DNA of 64,000 nucleotides from Cricetomys ansorgei (GCA_026225945.1 JAMJFZ010003721.1:62001-126000); one strand, 5' to 3'. Shown: positions 11,385-24,513, numbered from the stretch's first letter. A program made the numbers and translations. Notes: a model not told the origin generated them from the sequence alone.

Positions 11385-11740
11385 ACTGTATCAGATGTAC
11401 TCCAACTGACGTGTTTTATCACATGTAGGTGGGCCTTTCACAGGCAGGAAGTATGGGAGGATGTATGTTTGCCTCTGACTGGATATAGTTGGGAAGTATG
11501 CAGGCAGGAAGTACGTCAGGATATATTCTTGCTCCCAATTATACCTGGGAGCAAGTATGTAGCCTAATGAGTTCTGTCTTTATAAGCCTCTGTGCAGATA
11601 TGACTTGGTGCCATTTCGAGGGAACTTTGGAATGAACCTGGTCAGAGTCCATCATTTCTGGCCAGTATTAAAGCTTGCTTCAAATTTGGCTCAAATCTTG
11701 TGGTAGTGGTCTTTTTCTTTTGATCAGTGGGATTAACACG
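11385..11740 (+). repeat. Solo ERV LTR (class I-like)
   Basis: The sequence has the shape of a retroviral LTR in order. A U3 holds two near-repeats around 'gcaggaagta' (11444 and 11503). Then come a 'ctttataagcc' TATA box near 11580, an ATTAAAGCTTGC polyadenylation region near 11670, and a GT/T-rich downstream stretch ending 'gggattaaca' at 11738. No coding sequence adjoins it. Exact 5' edge is uncertain. It is in the opposite orientation to Kynu. Confidence 0.5.
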
Positions 11741-13614
11741 TTCTTCGACTGAGAATCTTCTCTAGGTCAAATGAGAGAGAGGCACAGACCTGGCTTGAGT
11801 ACCAGCCTCTGAATAAAGATGAGTCTGAAGGACGCAGAGAGAGGAGTATTGCATCAGATAAAGCTTACCATAACACTGGTGAGTCCCAGATGTAGAGGCA
11901 AAGGGCACAAGAGGAGAAGTATAGAAGTCAAAACAATAGTTAGAAAGGGGACTGAAAGGACTTATGGCCTACCTACCACTGTGTCACAGTTCTTTTGCAT
12001 GCAAAGTAGCCTTTAAAAAAGGAACATTGTCTGAATGGGAATAAAGAGATCTTTAAAGTAAGGCTGCCACAGACCCAACCTCAGAAGGACAGAGTCAGTT
12101 TCCTAGCTGGAAGCTTGCAACCCAGGATATTTGCTCACTAACCTCAGCACACACCTCCTGTGTCTCTTTGGTCAGCCACTCCATTAAGAAAACCTTTTCT
12201 GTCTGTTTGTAAAACCTACTTCCTTTTGATGATCTCTCTGCTGTCAAAAAGTTTGCAGGCCCATTCATTATTTGGAGCTAAGTTGATAAAAAAAAAAATT
12301 CCAACAGAATCTCATACAAAAAAGAATTAGAAATGGGGTTTCAAATTAAATATTTTGGGAGCAAAAAACAAATAAAAACTGTTTTTGGATCAAAGATGTG
12401 GGGGCAAGGGAGTAAGGAAGAGAAGCATCATTGCACATCTGAGACACTGCTGTTATCTATTTAGGTGCAGATGGGGCCACAAGGTTGACTAGATCCCCAG
12501 GGCTGAGGGAAAGGGGAAGTAAAGCAATCAAGGCAAGTGAGTGGATCTCTTTTGTCTAGAAAAGGCCTTTAATTCAGTGTTCATTGCCTTCAGCCTTTAA
12601 GTGCACTCCTCTGTGAATCATTTGTCTAATAAGCACTAGGAGGATTTAACTAAGATTCTGGCTTTGTCTAAGTTCACAAAGACAAGCACTTTCCTGAAAC
12701 ATAATTTTAACATCTCAACAATCATCAACTGGTCCCTGGGTGGTTTGGGGTGTGATGTGGAATGAATGGAGCAGCAGGGCAGCATCTTTTAAATACCTAA
12801 AGCATAAAAATGCAAAGCCCAGGTGCCTGAGTATTCAAGAGGGAAAGACACTTTCAAAAGTGCAAAATCATCCAATTTAACTCTGCTCTCTCTCATATAA
12901 AGGCCGAAAATGAATATCAACCATTTTTATTAACTGTGACCCTCATTTATTGAATATTAAAAGCTGCTAGTCCAAAATGCTTCCAAATGTGATGATGTGT
13001 ATTTTGAAATTTATACATAAAAGTCATGCAGATGAAATTATAACATGCCTAATAAATTATATAAGCTTTCATCATTCTTGCATTAATTTGAGAGCTCTCA
13101 TTCTTAACCATGAAAATTGGGAACTTTGCGTTACCTTTGTGTTACCTGAGAGTCATGGGAACTGCCCTCATGTAGGCAGTGAACTAAACTGTTCCCCATA
13201 TAAAGGAGCACAAAGAAAGAAAGGTCAGGAGACATAGATTTTATGAGTGCCAAATGGCTTGTTCCTGAATTTGTATTTAATGTGGCTTCATCTTTCTGAA
13301 ATGGTGTTTCCTGACCTTCAGGTGGGACTCATTTCCATGATAATTTTTTTTATTTTCAAATGATCAGAGGAAACATTTAAAAAATATTTCTGGTTGTTTA
13401 AAATACTCAAGTGTTTACAATTCAGAAATGAGACAAAAAATTCAAACACTTATATATATCTCATTTCAGTTCTATAAGTAATTACTGTGGAAAGAGAGAA
13501 GATACATAAAACCAGATTATTTTCCTAAGAACGGGAAAGTAATGCAAATGGATATCTCTAAGCTTAAGGGGAAATTGAAGAAGGTTAAAAATGGGTATCT
13601 GAAAACAGTTAGAC
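11741..13614. other. Unique intronic sequence
   Basis: No repeat family, exon or RNA gene was recognised. The short ORFs (for example 11819-12016 and 12977-13237) resemble nothing known and have no supporting splice signals. Confidence 0.45.
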
Positions 13615-13860
13615 AAAATTAATAAGTTCTAGTATTTTATAAAACTGATGGGATCATTCTCCACAGTATGGTATTATGTTTGCTATAAAGACTAGAACAT
13701 AAGACCTCAAAAGGTTCATAAAATAAATATAACATAATGGGAACCTCAATTACATTCAGTTGATTGGTACATATTTTATACATATATCAAAATATCACAC
13801 TGATATTCTCATCAATATGTACAACTGTGTATGTTAATGAAAATGTTTTAAATGTTTAAG
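13615..13860 (+). mobile_element. Old L1 3' UTR fragment
   Basis: 'ttctagtattttataa', then 'ttttatacatatatcaaaatatcacac' and 'aatatgtacaactgtgtatg' follow the classic old mammalian L1 3' UTR order. It is short and diverged. Confidence 0.55.
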
Positions 13861-14542
13861 GAGATATGTTTTTCATGTAGTGACATTTGGGCAAGATAGA
13901 TTTATGGCCGAGAGTACTGGTTTATAGAAGATGATGGCTCAGGAAGGGTGGGAAGAGGAAGGGTTAGCAGTCAGAACACTACAAGTAAGCACAGTACAGG
14001 AGGGAAAGGGTGCTCATGGAAGAACTCTTCACGACATAGCAAGCCTACAAATAGATGTCTTTTAACTCTCTACTTGAGGAAACTGTACAAGGCTAACAAT
14101 GTTAGGATCAGATGATACATCTCACTCGGTGCATCCACGGCTGTCTGTGTCACCAGCCTATTGTTATCATAACAAGCCTGGATTCCATATTTTGGCAGCA
14201 TCGATAACTTAGTCATGAATTAATCATAAAAACATTCGAAATTATAAATTAATGTCTGTGCTGAGCATGAAGTATGTGAAATAAAATGGCTACACTGATT
14301 TAGATGTAGAAGAGGGGTTTTATTGTTTAAATATATTGTTTTACTCTCCCTCCATCACAAATTTGTGGCCTTATCTGGCCCAAAATTATTTCATCAAAAT
14401 ATTATAGTGTTGAAAATTACAGTTACTAAGGTTTTCCTTAGTCCTAAAATACTAGAGTATAACGTTCCCAAATCAGATACCTTTTGTAATTTTCAAAATT
14501 CTTCTGTCAGATGAAGACATATTCCTTTTAACATGGTACTTA

Positions 14543-14713
<171 letters not shown>

Positions 14714-15914
14714 CTACTTGACATTGTTAATCTAGCACAATTAATAAAATTAACTAGAGGACAGATAATAAATAACTTGCTGTTACTCCCACAGAAGCAT
14801 CAGGCTCTGAACAGTAATTAACCTTTTGTATTTTACATTAAAATATAACAAGTCCACAGAGGTGACATACAGAGCTATCATGGTTATTATACTACAGGAA
14901 GAATTTGAAATTAGCAGCCACTTCCAATCAAAAATAGCTAAAGGCTATAGGAAGACTTAAAGTCAGTTTTCTACAGGCAACATGATAGCCTATCTAATTG
15001 TGTTAGCTTACCAGAATTTAGGCAAAGTTCTGAATCAATGGAAATGTTTATAAGTTAAACATCATAACTCTATTGGAATTACACATCATATGATGTGTTT
15101 ATACATAAACATGTATAGTACAAATATCATAAAGTAAAGGTTTCTCTCTACATCTTTTTCTCCTTCAGATATATCAGAACTTTGCTGTGTTCTCCATCTT
15201 AGGTCTTAGCCTTGACTGCAGCAAATAAAAAAAATTCTTATATTTAAAACAATAGAGAAAAGAACACATTAATAATAATTGTTATAAGGTACTTCTCTTA
15301 ATTCTAGAAGGGGGAAGGACCAAGATTCTTGATAATATTTCACTCATATCACGGACTCTCACTGAGTCTTTACTGTATGATACTGAGTTTTAGAGACTGT
15401 ATAGAGGCAACACAACACTCTACTGTGATCAACTACTGCACCACCTTATGGCATCTTTTGAACTTAATACAACAAAACAAATGTTAATGTTACTTAGATA
15501 TTTAAGTTGAAACTTGCTGGTGGGTGAGTGGGGCAATTTGGATGTCTAGAAATGGCATGGATATTGCTGGCTGCGTTTTATCTATGTATAGTATGAATTA
15601 TGAACACAAAGCAGAATGGAAATACTAGAAAAGCTTAGAGTTTTCCATTAAAATACCATACAAAAGATAGAGCCACAGTAAGTGTTAAAGAGATTCACAC
15701 CATTACATGGAAGGCAATATAGTGGAATCATAGGAAAGATACCCTGAAGATACCTGAGGTATCACAAAGCATACTGTGGCCAGAGGCGTGATCATATAAA
15801 CTCATTTAGAAAACTTTCCCTTGAAAGAAGAACACTGCTCACATTGGGTAGCTTAAAGAAGTGTTTTCCAAGGATCAGCTGTCCAGATACTCTGACATAA
15901 TTACAGTCATGGTT

Positions 15915-15998
15915 TAGATGAGGTGGGGGTGATAGCTCAAAGGGGAGCTACTGTTTGAGCTGGGGCCTGACTTTGGTATCATCCCCGACATGCTAGTT
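15915..15998 (+). repeat. ID-like SINE
   Basis: 'gtgggggtgatagctcaaagg' followed by 'ggggcctgactttggtatcatccccgacatg' matches the tRNA-Ala-like ID element with its A and B boxes, diverged. Confidence 0.5.
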
Positions 15999-16019
15999 TT
16001 GCAGATATGTAAACTGGAA

Positions 16020-16345
16020 GAGTAACAGGGTTATGTAGGCTTCCATTCAGACTTTAAAATAAACCCTAGGAAGGAAGCTAGGTGATGGGTAAGGCAGCCA
16101 GTATCCCCGAGGGAATTTCTTGATGAGGCAATGTTTGATGCTAAGGACACAATGGAGACCTCGGGAAGTTAAGAGATGCCAGAAAAGTTGAATGTTTGCC
16201 AAGAAAAGCTCTTTTGGATCCAGCTGAGACAGAGACCATGTAGAGTGCAGCTTGTAGGTGGCACTCTCCATAGGGACAGGACAACCCATGCTGTTAGAGA
16301 TTCATATTACTGGACACAGGCACTTTCCAAGGAAAGAGCAATGGA
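16020..16345. other. Unidentified block, possibly an old repeat
   Basis: The block has higher GC than its surroundings and ORFs on both strands (minus 80 aa at 16047-16289, plus 79 aa at 16176-16415). The minus translation has no recognised domain. It has the feel of an old dispersed repeat, but I cannot name the family and do not call a gene. Confidence 0.3.
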
Positions 16346-16437
16346 GCAGTTTAACTATGTACCCCAGGTTGGCCTAAAAATTCTAATTCTCCTGCTTCAA
16401 CTTGCAAAGTGCTGAAATTAAGAGTATACACAGCCAT
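16346..16437 (-). repeat. B1 SINE fragment, antisense
   Basis: 'ctatgtaccccaggttggcc' through 'gcaaagtgctgaaattaagag' is the reverse complement of the B1 body, diverged. Confidence 0.6.
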
Positions 16438-16964
16438 GAATATCTACTGAATGCTATGATCTTTAATGCTTCTCTTACTCAGTTTTGATGTTACTTTGGT
16501 CCATCCCTCTTCTCTATACCTCACTCCCCCTTTTTTTTCTTTTTCAGAATAGAAGTATTCACTCTGTACTATTGCATCTTAGAGGAATACAGCTTCTTCT
16601 TTCCACTCTACTGGAGTTCACTGTTCAGAGTTTGCCTTTAATTTAATATCAGTCTGAGACTATGTGATGAAGATATAGAAAAAAAAGGAAGAAAGAGAAG
16701 AACAAATAAAAATTAAAAACAACTAAAAAAACAAATAACCACCAAAATGTTCTCAAAAGCTAATCATAGGTACAGAAAGACTGTCGGAAGTAGAACGAAA
16801 AGAATCAGGTGACTGACATTCTCAAAAATACTTTTCATGTAAGACTGGATAACAGAAACTAATGGCTTTCTTAACAAAAGATTCCTCCAGGTTATTTTTA
16901 AAGGATTAAATATTACAGGGTATAGAAAACTAAGGTAACTCTTCTTTTTCACTCCATCAAATAT

Positions 16965-17380
16965 AAGTGTGGATTGGTGGACCAGCCTGACTCCATTTTT
17001 AAAATTAAGATTAGAAGTTATCTTGTTACAGTGTCAAAATCAGTTCACTTCTGTTTTCTGTATTTCCTTGGTTTGACCATGTCTTGACCCATTTTCTGGA
17101 ATGTGACATGTTTAACACCCTATACCCTGACCTCCATCCTGATAAGATGCTCTGCCAAATAATTTTGAGATGATCTGCCAAGTTACTAGGTATTCAAAAT
17201 TCATTTGTCAATCCCTCAGCTGTTGAAACCCCATAATTTTGTGTTTTTTGAGCTACATAAATTCCACTTTCTCCTTTGTTTGATGCTATTCTCTTAAACT
17301 CTGCTTTAGGAAAATAGTTTTCTCTGACAGAAAAATAAAGCTTGCTTAATTTGACTAAAAATAAATGGGTTAGTGGTCTA
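16965..17380 (+). repeat. ERV LTR-like relic
   Basis: The sequence opens 'tgtggattggtggaccagcctgactccat' and has an AATAAAGCTTGC signal near 17335. That is followed by a segment containing 'gttagtggtct', shared in kind with the LTR at 11385-11740. The opening also shares 'accagc.tgactccat' with 60915-61330. No adjoining retroviral genes were seen. Confidence 0.45.
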
Positions 17381-17599
17381 ATTCAATGGGATGAAGAGGG
17401 TGGCTGCAACTAAATTTCAATCTAGACCCAAGTTGGGATTTGGTTTAAAACAATGGCCCTTATTAATTATTTAACAATTACATAGTTTGATCAAGAAGCT
17501 GAAGAAGCCAGACAGAGAAACAAAAATACTGCATATTTTTTCTTATAGAAGCTTGAAAAAAAGCCAATCTGAGTGTCTAATAGGATTATGAAAGGCTGA

Positions 17600-17850
17600 A
17601 AAAGATGAGTACAAGGTGTTTGAAGACAGGTCAGATAGCAAGTACCCAAACTCAGACAGAAGGAATAAACTCTGGTATCTCACAGTACAGTAGGGAGAAT
17701 GTAGATCCCTATTGTTCAGCATTTCATGGACAAGTAGGAGAAAGGAGCTTGACAGCTCCAAACATAAAGCTCTGACAAGCAAATGTACCTCGATTGGATT
17801 GGCACATGTTGTATGCACATATTAAAAATGAAATAAAATCCCAGTGTCAT
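17600..17850 (+). mobile_element. Old L1 3' UTR fragment
   Basis: 'aaagatgagtacaaggtgtt', 'cagacagaaggaataaactctggtatct' and 'cacagtacagtaggga' follow the old mammalian L1 3' UTR. It is truncated at the 5' side. Confidence 0.6.
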
Positions 17851-18412
17851 ATTAGACTTGAAGTTTCATCTTATTCTTGACATAAATTGAGGAAGAGTGT
17901 GACTTGCTTTGCTCTTACCAATGTTTCTTCTAATTCTTCTATCAGAGGGAAAAATGACAACAGAAACAAAACTAAGAGCAGCCACAAATCACAGAAACAA
18001 AATGAAACCTCACACTGTCCCTGGTAGATCTATGTTAGCTCCTTCCCTTGTGAAGTAATTATTATAAGTATTCCAGAAACTTCTCTCCACAACAGGCCAC
18101 CAGACTCTTGGAGTATTTACTATTCTCTTCAGCTGACATTTCCTATCTGCAGCTACTACCTCTCACCTCTGGAGGCAAGGCACATTTCCAGACCTACTGC
18201 TCAGGTTATTGAATCCAACAGATAGATTTCCCAAGTGGGGCTCTTTGGAGTGATTTAAGCTCTGCTAGATTTTACTGAGTTGATTAACTCAAAGAAAATC
18301 TACCCCATTAGTAATTTCAAGCATGCTAATGAAGCTATTTTAAGTTGTAATTATTTTAATGTCTATAAGTAGAGTTTTATATCTTCTATGTATGAATTCC
18401 CTATTATATTGC

Positions 18413-18450
<38 letters not shown>

Positions 18451-19307
18451 GTGCTTAATATATGTTTAGACCTATCCCTTAGTAATTTAATTTAGTCACA
18501 TAATCTCTTAACTGGAAAAGCATTATATACCAGTTATAGTGAAGTTGTGATGTTATTGACAGAGATTAAACTATGACTTCTTTTTAAATTCTGTAAATAT
18601 ATTTATATACTTATTTATAAAATCATTTCTATACACCTATCTGGTTGCTACTGTTTAAAGTTGTTATGACCCATTCATGAAATAATGACTCTAAAAGTTC
18701 TGTAAAAGCTAAGCAAATCGTCATGTGCTTCCTTAAATTTTCTTTCCAGTCCATCATTTTAAAAAAATAGAAAAAAATACCCACGCATATATATAAGCAT
18801 TTCAAAGAAAATCACCCAACAAATTATCCAGGCTTAGTTTGGTAAGTCTGGCACTCAACCCAATTCATACAAATCATAAAATGAAACAAACAAATGAAAC
18901 ACCGAGATTTCTCAAGCTTAATGGAATTACCCAAGGTCATGGAGGATGCTTTACCTTCTACTTAAAAATGACATATAATTACTGAATATAAGATGTGAGG
19001 TACCCTATTTAAAATGTTTTAAGATTCAATAATAAAATTCATGTGAACAATGTCTTCCCATTCTTCTCATGATGAAATGCATATTGTTCAGCATATTATT
19101 GTAATACAAGTGGGTCATGTTAGGTTGCAGGTGAAATGTTACCTCAAAGCCAAAAAGACTGTTCTCAGAACATTTCTAACTCCTCAGAACAGATAGACAA
19201 ACATAAGGAATAACAGCCTCATATTGAAAATCACAGGAAGTTTAAAGCAGAAAATATGAATTAGCTAATTATTGCTGTTACCCTTTATTTTAATTTACAT
19301 TTCCTTT

Positions 19308-19312
<5 letters not shown>
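17851..19312. other. Unique intronic sequence with one (CA)n tract
   Basis: A perfect (CA)n tract lies at 18416-18448. Otherwise no exon or repeat family is recognised. Confidence 0.5.
18416..18448. repeat. (CA)n microsatellite
   Basis: About 16 uninterrupted CA units. Confidence 0.95.
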
Positions 19313-19351
<39 letters not shown>

Positions 19352-19740
19352 TGTCACATATGTGCAAGTGCCTACAGAAGCCAGAAGAGGACATCAAAGC
19401 CCCTGGTGAAGGAGATACAGGAGGTGCTGAGCTGTCTGATGTGGGTGTTGGGAACAAACTCAGGCCCTCAGAAAGAGCAGCAAGTACTCTCAACCTCTAA
19501 GCCAATGGTTCTCAACCTTCTTAATGCTGTGGCCCTTTATACTGTTCCTCAGGTTACGGTGACCCCAATCCAAAAATTATTTTTGTTGCTACTTAATAAC
19601 TAATTTTTCTGTTATGAATTAGAATGTAAATATCTAATAAGGAGATGGTCTTAGGCAAACCCTGTGAAATGGGTTGTTAGACCCCCAAATGGGTCACAAT
19701 CCACAGGTTGAGAACCACTATTGTAAGTCATCTCTCCACT
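19313..19740 (-). repeat. B3 SINE, antisense, split by URR1, with (TG)n tail
   Basis: The (TG)n tail (19313-19350) and the B3 body ('gccagaagaggacatcaaagcccctgg', 'gatgtgggtgttgggaacaaactcagg', 'gcagcaagtactctcaacctctaag') are followed by an inserted element. The terminal B3 motif 'agtcatctctcc' resumes at about 19726. The B3 is therefore older than the insertion. Confidence 0.75.
19503..19720 (+). mobile_element. URR1-type hAT DNA transposon (non-autonomous)
   Basis: The terminal inverted repeats 'ggttctcaacc' (left) and 'ggttgagaacc' (right) bound a 218-bp element. Its interior includes 'ggccctttatactgttcctcaggtt' and 'ggagatggtcttaggcaaaccctgtgaaa', typical of the ubiquitous rodent repeat URR1. 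The flanking octamers ctctaagc and ttgtaagt match at 5 of 8 bases, consistent with a decayed 8-bp hAT target duplication. Confidence 0.8.
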
Positions 19741-20535
19741 CTATTATTATTATAATTATTATCAACTTTTTTAAATTATGAAGAGAACCCAGATATGACC
19801 AAGTAGCCTTACATAAATGTTCTAAAGATTTTTTAAATCAGAAGATTATTGAAATAAAATTATTCTGTAATGAATTCATATATTAGTAACTGAGTGCCTA
19901 GTGTGTACTTAGAATGTCTGAACAACAGGTCTCACTATAATTTGTACATCAATATTCAGTGTGATTAGTGACAGTTGCACTCATTCAATTTCAAAACAGC
20001 AAAACTTACAAATTCTTTCCATGAAATTGACACTTGTTATTAGAATAAATTAGAATAAAAGACTAACATTCTCTAATTATTTTGAGATATGTTTTCTTTT
20101 AAAAATACTGTTCAGTTTTGATATTTTTCTGTAAATTGGAGAACAACACTGTGTTTTTTTTCATACTTTAGGAGATGTCAAAGCACAGAATGACTCAAAA
20201 AGACAAAGCTGTCAAAGCTGAGGTCCTGACTCAAGGGAATATTTAAGGTCTAAAAGCTGCTTTGATAATATTGTCATGGGAGAGATTGTTGTGTGATTAT
20301 TATAGGAGCATTTTATGGTAATATTTTTGGACTGAAGGCACAGGAGGAGAAAAAAATGAAATACCTTGGTTAGACTTAACTCCAAAATAAGTACGTTATT
20401 TGCTTTGAAATATATAGATTACAGTCTTTCCCCATGTGTCTGTGAAGACATGCCACCATTAGTGAACAGCTATGTGACAGGTTTTGGGTTGCTATTACAG
20501 AGCTGTTCAATTAGAAATTCCTAAGCTAGAACTAA
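19741..20535. other. Unique intronic sequence
   Basis: AT-rich sequence with no recognised feature. Confidence 0.5.
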
Positions 20536-20612
20536 CTTTCCTTTCTTCTTTTCTTCCTTTCTTCCTTTCTTCCTTCCTTCCTTTCTTCCTTTCTCTTTCT
20601 TTCTTTCTTTCT

Positions 20613-20671
<59 letters not shown>

Positions 20672-20806
20672 TTCCCTCTCTTTCTTTCTTTCTGTCTTTC
20701 TTTCTTTCTGTCTCTCTCTCTCTTTCTTCCTTTCTTTCTTCTGTCTTTCTTTTCCTTCCTTCCTTCCTTCCTTCCTTCCTTCCTTCCTTCCTTCCTTCCT
20801 TCCTTC

Positions 20807-20837
<31 letters not shown>

Positions 20838-20842
20838 TTTTC
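20536..20842. repeat. (TTTC)n/(TTCC)n polypyrimidine tract
   Basis: More than 300 bp of almost pure pyrimidine on the plus strand is built from TTTC, TTCC, TC and GTCTTTC units. It abuts the A-tail side of the antisense B1 at 20843, so on the minus strand it is an expanded (GAAA)n SINE tail. The 126- and 129-aa ORFs on both strands are translations of this repeat, not genes. Confidence 0.95.
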
Positions 20843-20978
20843 TAGACAGAGATTTGCTGTGTAGCTGACTGTTCTGGAACTTCCTATGTAGACCATGCTG
20901 GCTTTGAACTCACAGAGCCTGCCTCTACCTCTGGAATGCTGAGATTTTTAAGAGTGTATGCCACTAAGTCCACCTCCA
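20843..20978 (-). repeat. B1 SINE, antisense
   Basis: 'agacagagatttgctgtgtagctgac', 'ctatgtagaccatgctggctttgaactcacagag' and 'gaatgctgagatttttaagagtgt' give a nearly full-length reverse-complement B1. Confidence 0.85.
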
Positions 20979-23900
20979 AACTAAAGTACCAATGTTTAAC
21001 GTACCATTGCATGTACTGTATGTTCAGCTCCACTTTGATTAAAAATGGTATGGTGGCTGGCTAACCACTTAAAGATTGAAGGGGGATCATGTCACTATCC
21101 TGGATAACTCCATGTTGTATCCGACTCCTTGTTGTTTCTTCTCCTTTTGGTTGAGATATCCAGTCTTTTCTTCCTAAGGTTACCTTCCATGCCAAGAGCA
21201 ATAAAATTCATTGGTGAATGTGATAGAAACTACCCCTAGGCTACAGTGACCTGCCTATGCCAAGAAATCTTTACATGGCAGACCCTAACATAATGTTCCA
21301 AGGTAATGATCAATCATACCATAAGGCCAGACAGGCTAGGTGACCACAATGACATTCATAATTCTTGTCTTTGTTTCCCTTTCCTGTAGAACACTGAGAC
21401 TGTTCTGAGCATATGAGAATGGATTGTGTAACAGTACTCTCAATTCTGCCCAGTATGACCAGGTTGTTAATAAGGATACTCCTGTTTTGAACATCTCTTC
21501 CTTCTCACAGCCTCTTGGATCCTGGCTGCTGACTGACTGCCCTCTATCAGTGCTGGAAAATATCCTCACAAACTTATAGAAGGGAGGCAGAAGAAGTGCA
21601 CTAAGGAGTTTTATTCTGCCCTAGTTTTGCAAGTATCCCATGAGCCCCAGTTGCATCCTTCTGTGGAACAGCCTTTCCTATTTTCCATGGCTGCTATAGA
21701 GGAGAGGCCTCCAGAAGTCTGTGTGTTAGAAGGCTACCTTGTCCCTCCTCCTTGCCTCCCAGGCGTTTGTGGACATGAGACTGGATCAGGTAATGAACAC
21801 CAAGAACACCAAACAAAGTGAAACTGGAGACACTGCCCATGGGCATCACGAAACTGCTTTTTAGTCTGCTTAGTAAATGGCTCATGCATGAGAGACTCTT
21901 GACATCTGCTAGTTCCTGCTATGACTATAAGCTTGTTGCTATTTTTTCTGCTAACTTCTCAACAACTGTGTTGCAAACTTTATACAGACGCATATCTAGC
22001 TCTTTATTGCTTTTATCCAGGCTCCTCCCTGACTCTCCTTGCCAGCACTGCTAGGAATTCTGTCTTATCACTGGGACACTCTCACTCCATATTAGAGAAA
22101 ATGGAAAAAAATGCTGTTGTTTTTATTTTCAATTTATCTAAATTGAGAATTTCTTTCCAGATTTAAGGGCAGGAGAGGGAAAGAGTGGAAAGGATAGAGA
22201 AGGGAAATGAAATAAATAAAACATTCTGTTCTTCAGAGACCCACAAATGTTTCTGCAGGTTAATGGATATTAAGTGGTTGCCAATTGCATTGCAAACAGT
22301 AGGTGAAAACACAGAAATCCCATGTGTGCTTGTTCCCTTCATGTCTTGATTATTCAGAGCTCCATATTATCAGGAAGAGCCAGGCATCTAAACTGAATGC
22401 ATTGGGTATGAACTTCCTAATTGCAAAATTGTTTCAGTCTTAGTAATTGTGATCCTAATGTAACTGGCTTGTTATTACTGGTGGCAATATTGAACTGCAT
22501 TTCAGCAGTTGAAATAGCACTTAGCAGAGAAATATGCTTATGTCCATAAATCTGAGATCATAGTCTTCTGAGGAATCAGGTCAAAACTTTAGTTAAAGGC
22601 AAAGATGTTTCCGAAGCAAAGCAATTGGCAAGGGAAAGCTTCCTTTACCTTCCATTATCTAATGCATATAATTCTGCCTATCAAACTTCCTAAGGAGCAG
22701 TTCTGTTTCAGGTCTTTAAAATGAAATATGAGGATGCTAACATATTCTGCCTTAAAATATTTTAAAATAAAACTCATTCAGCTTGGGTACAATGAGTATT
22801 TACTTTTCTTTGAACTATGGAAACCCTTGCTTACATTTTATACTTAGGTATCAGCCGGACACAACTTGACATGGTGAAACACTTCCAGCCTGACACTGGA
22901 ATCAACTGTGGTATGTCTACTGGCCCTCTGGTGATTATGGAGAAGTTATAGCAGAGACATGAGTTGGTTCTACTTAGAAGACATAAATTTCACCACAGTT
23001 TTTCAACTTCAAAACGCATTTTCAATTTAGAATACTTTCCAATTTACAATAAGCTTACTGGGACATAACTTCATCTTTAAGGACCATCTGTAGATTAAGC
23101 TAAAATGTTAGAACTGGAAATATAACCAAACTGCAAAGGAACTTCAAGTTTTCTAGCTATTCTTGAGGAATTCACAAAATTCCTGGAAACCTCAAACCAT
23201 AGCTTGGTCTCTCAAAAGTCTAAGAGAATCCTCCTCATCCTTTGTCTTGTCAGAGCATGTTCTCCTAAAGACTTTAAAGAAATGCATCCATTTTTTTCCT
23301 GTAGCTATGTGATGTTCCAGCCCTAGGTATCTGGGCCACATCTCTGAGGAAGAAAGCAACAATAGGCACTTAGCAACTTTGTTCCCAGTTTTCTTGACCC
23401 TTGTGCCAACTACAGAACATGTGACAAATTGAAGTCTCAGTTTTCTGGTAAAGGTACATAAATCTGTGTTCTCTGAAGCTGGGTAGTGTGCAACCAACAG
23501 CAAGGGAGTTCTTGCTATAGCCTTGCATCCTCATCAAAGCAAAAATAAGAACAAAAAAATCCTCACTAGGTAGCAGGCAATTCCAGCAGACCAGATGGAG
23601 TAGCATCTCTGTACTCATGCTATGCATGGAGATCTGACACTAATCTGGAAAATGAAAACTTTGTATCTGACTCTACAAATTTACTCATAGTGAAAACACC
23701 CATTAATCTGGTTTATATACTTTACTGAATAAAAGTTGTGTCTATGTCTAGTCTACTTTTGTTCAGAATGAAATTAAGTGCACATCTTTGTGTATTGCTG
23801 AGTGGCTTAACACTATCATCACACACAACAACACCTTATTAAGTGCAGTTTAATATTGTTAGATTTTCTTGATAGTATCCTATGAGAAAACTGGTTTTCT

Positions 23901-24513
23901 TTTCAGTTTCTTTGCTTCTTCTTCAATTATTATTTTACATATTTATATATAAATTTACAAATACAACCTGCTGAATCCCTTTGGTGTTGCTTGCATGTAA
24001 ATGTGCAGTTATCCAGTGGGACTGGATAACCTAAGAGTCAGAGGATCAAGACATCTAGATGATAGTGTCCTCTATCATGATAGGGAGGTGTACCCATGAA
24101 ACTTAACAATATGGCCACCTAAACAATGCGTGAAAAATGAACCATTTAACATGCCAGTGTGAATGGGGTAAATCTCATGGCTTCACCCCTAGATAATACC
24201 TATAGGTTATTCATGGCTACTAAGAGAGGATTTTTGTTTGTTTGCTTTTATGAGGCTGTAAGACTATGCTCATGCAAAGCTCTCAGGACTTTATCTTCTA
24301 TGAGGAAGATTGAGAAAAATATGATTCACTACCAGACTTATTCTCACAACTGATACAATCTTGTTCAATTTTGGGTTTTATTAGTCCTCTCTGTGGTCTG
24401 GAAACTGTGGGATGGAAGATTCTGAAGAAAGAATATGTTTCGAGGACTTAAAAAGGAATTGCTTATATATACTCTTGAAAATAAGTTCCTCTTAGTAAAA
24501 CGATATACAAAAA
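20979..24513. other. Intronic sequence, no named feature
   Basis: Several short ORFs occur between 21.3 and 22.2 kb and at 23.2-23.6 kb, in slightly GC-richer blocks. None has a recognisable domain or a splice-bounded frame. An old ERV relic at 21.0-22.1 kb is possible but unsupported. Confidence 0.4.

Noticed and set aside
16047..16415. Overlapping 79-80 aa ORFs on opposite strands as a gene or pseudogene
   Set aside because: No domain recognised, and the right part is an antisense B1. The rest looks like an old dispersed repeat.
20484..20896. 126-aa and 129-aa ORFs on both strands
   Set aside because: They are translations of the TTTC/TTCC pyrimidine tract (Ser/Phe/Leu one way, Lys/Glu/Arg the other) and have no protein character.
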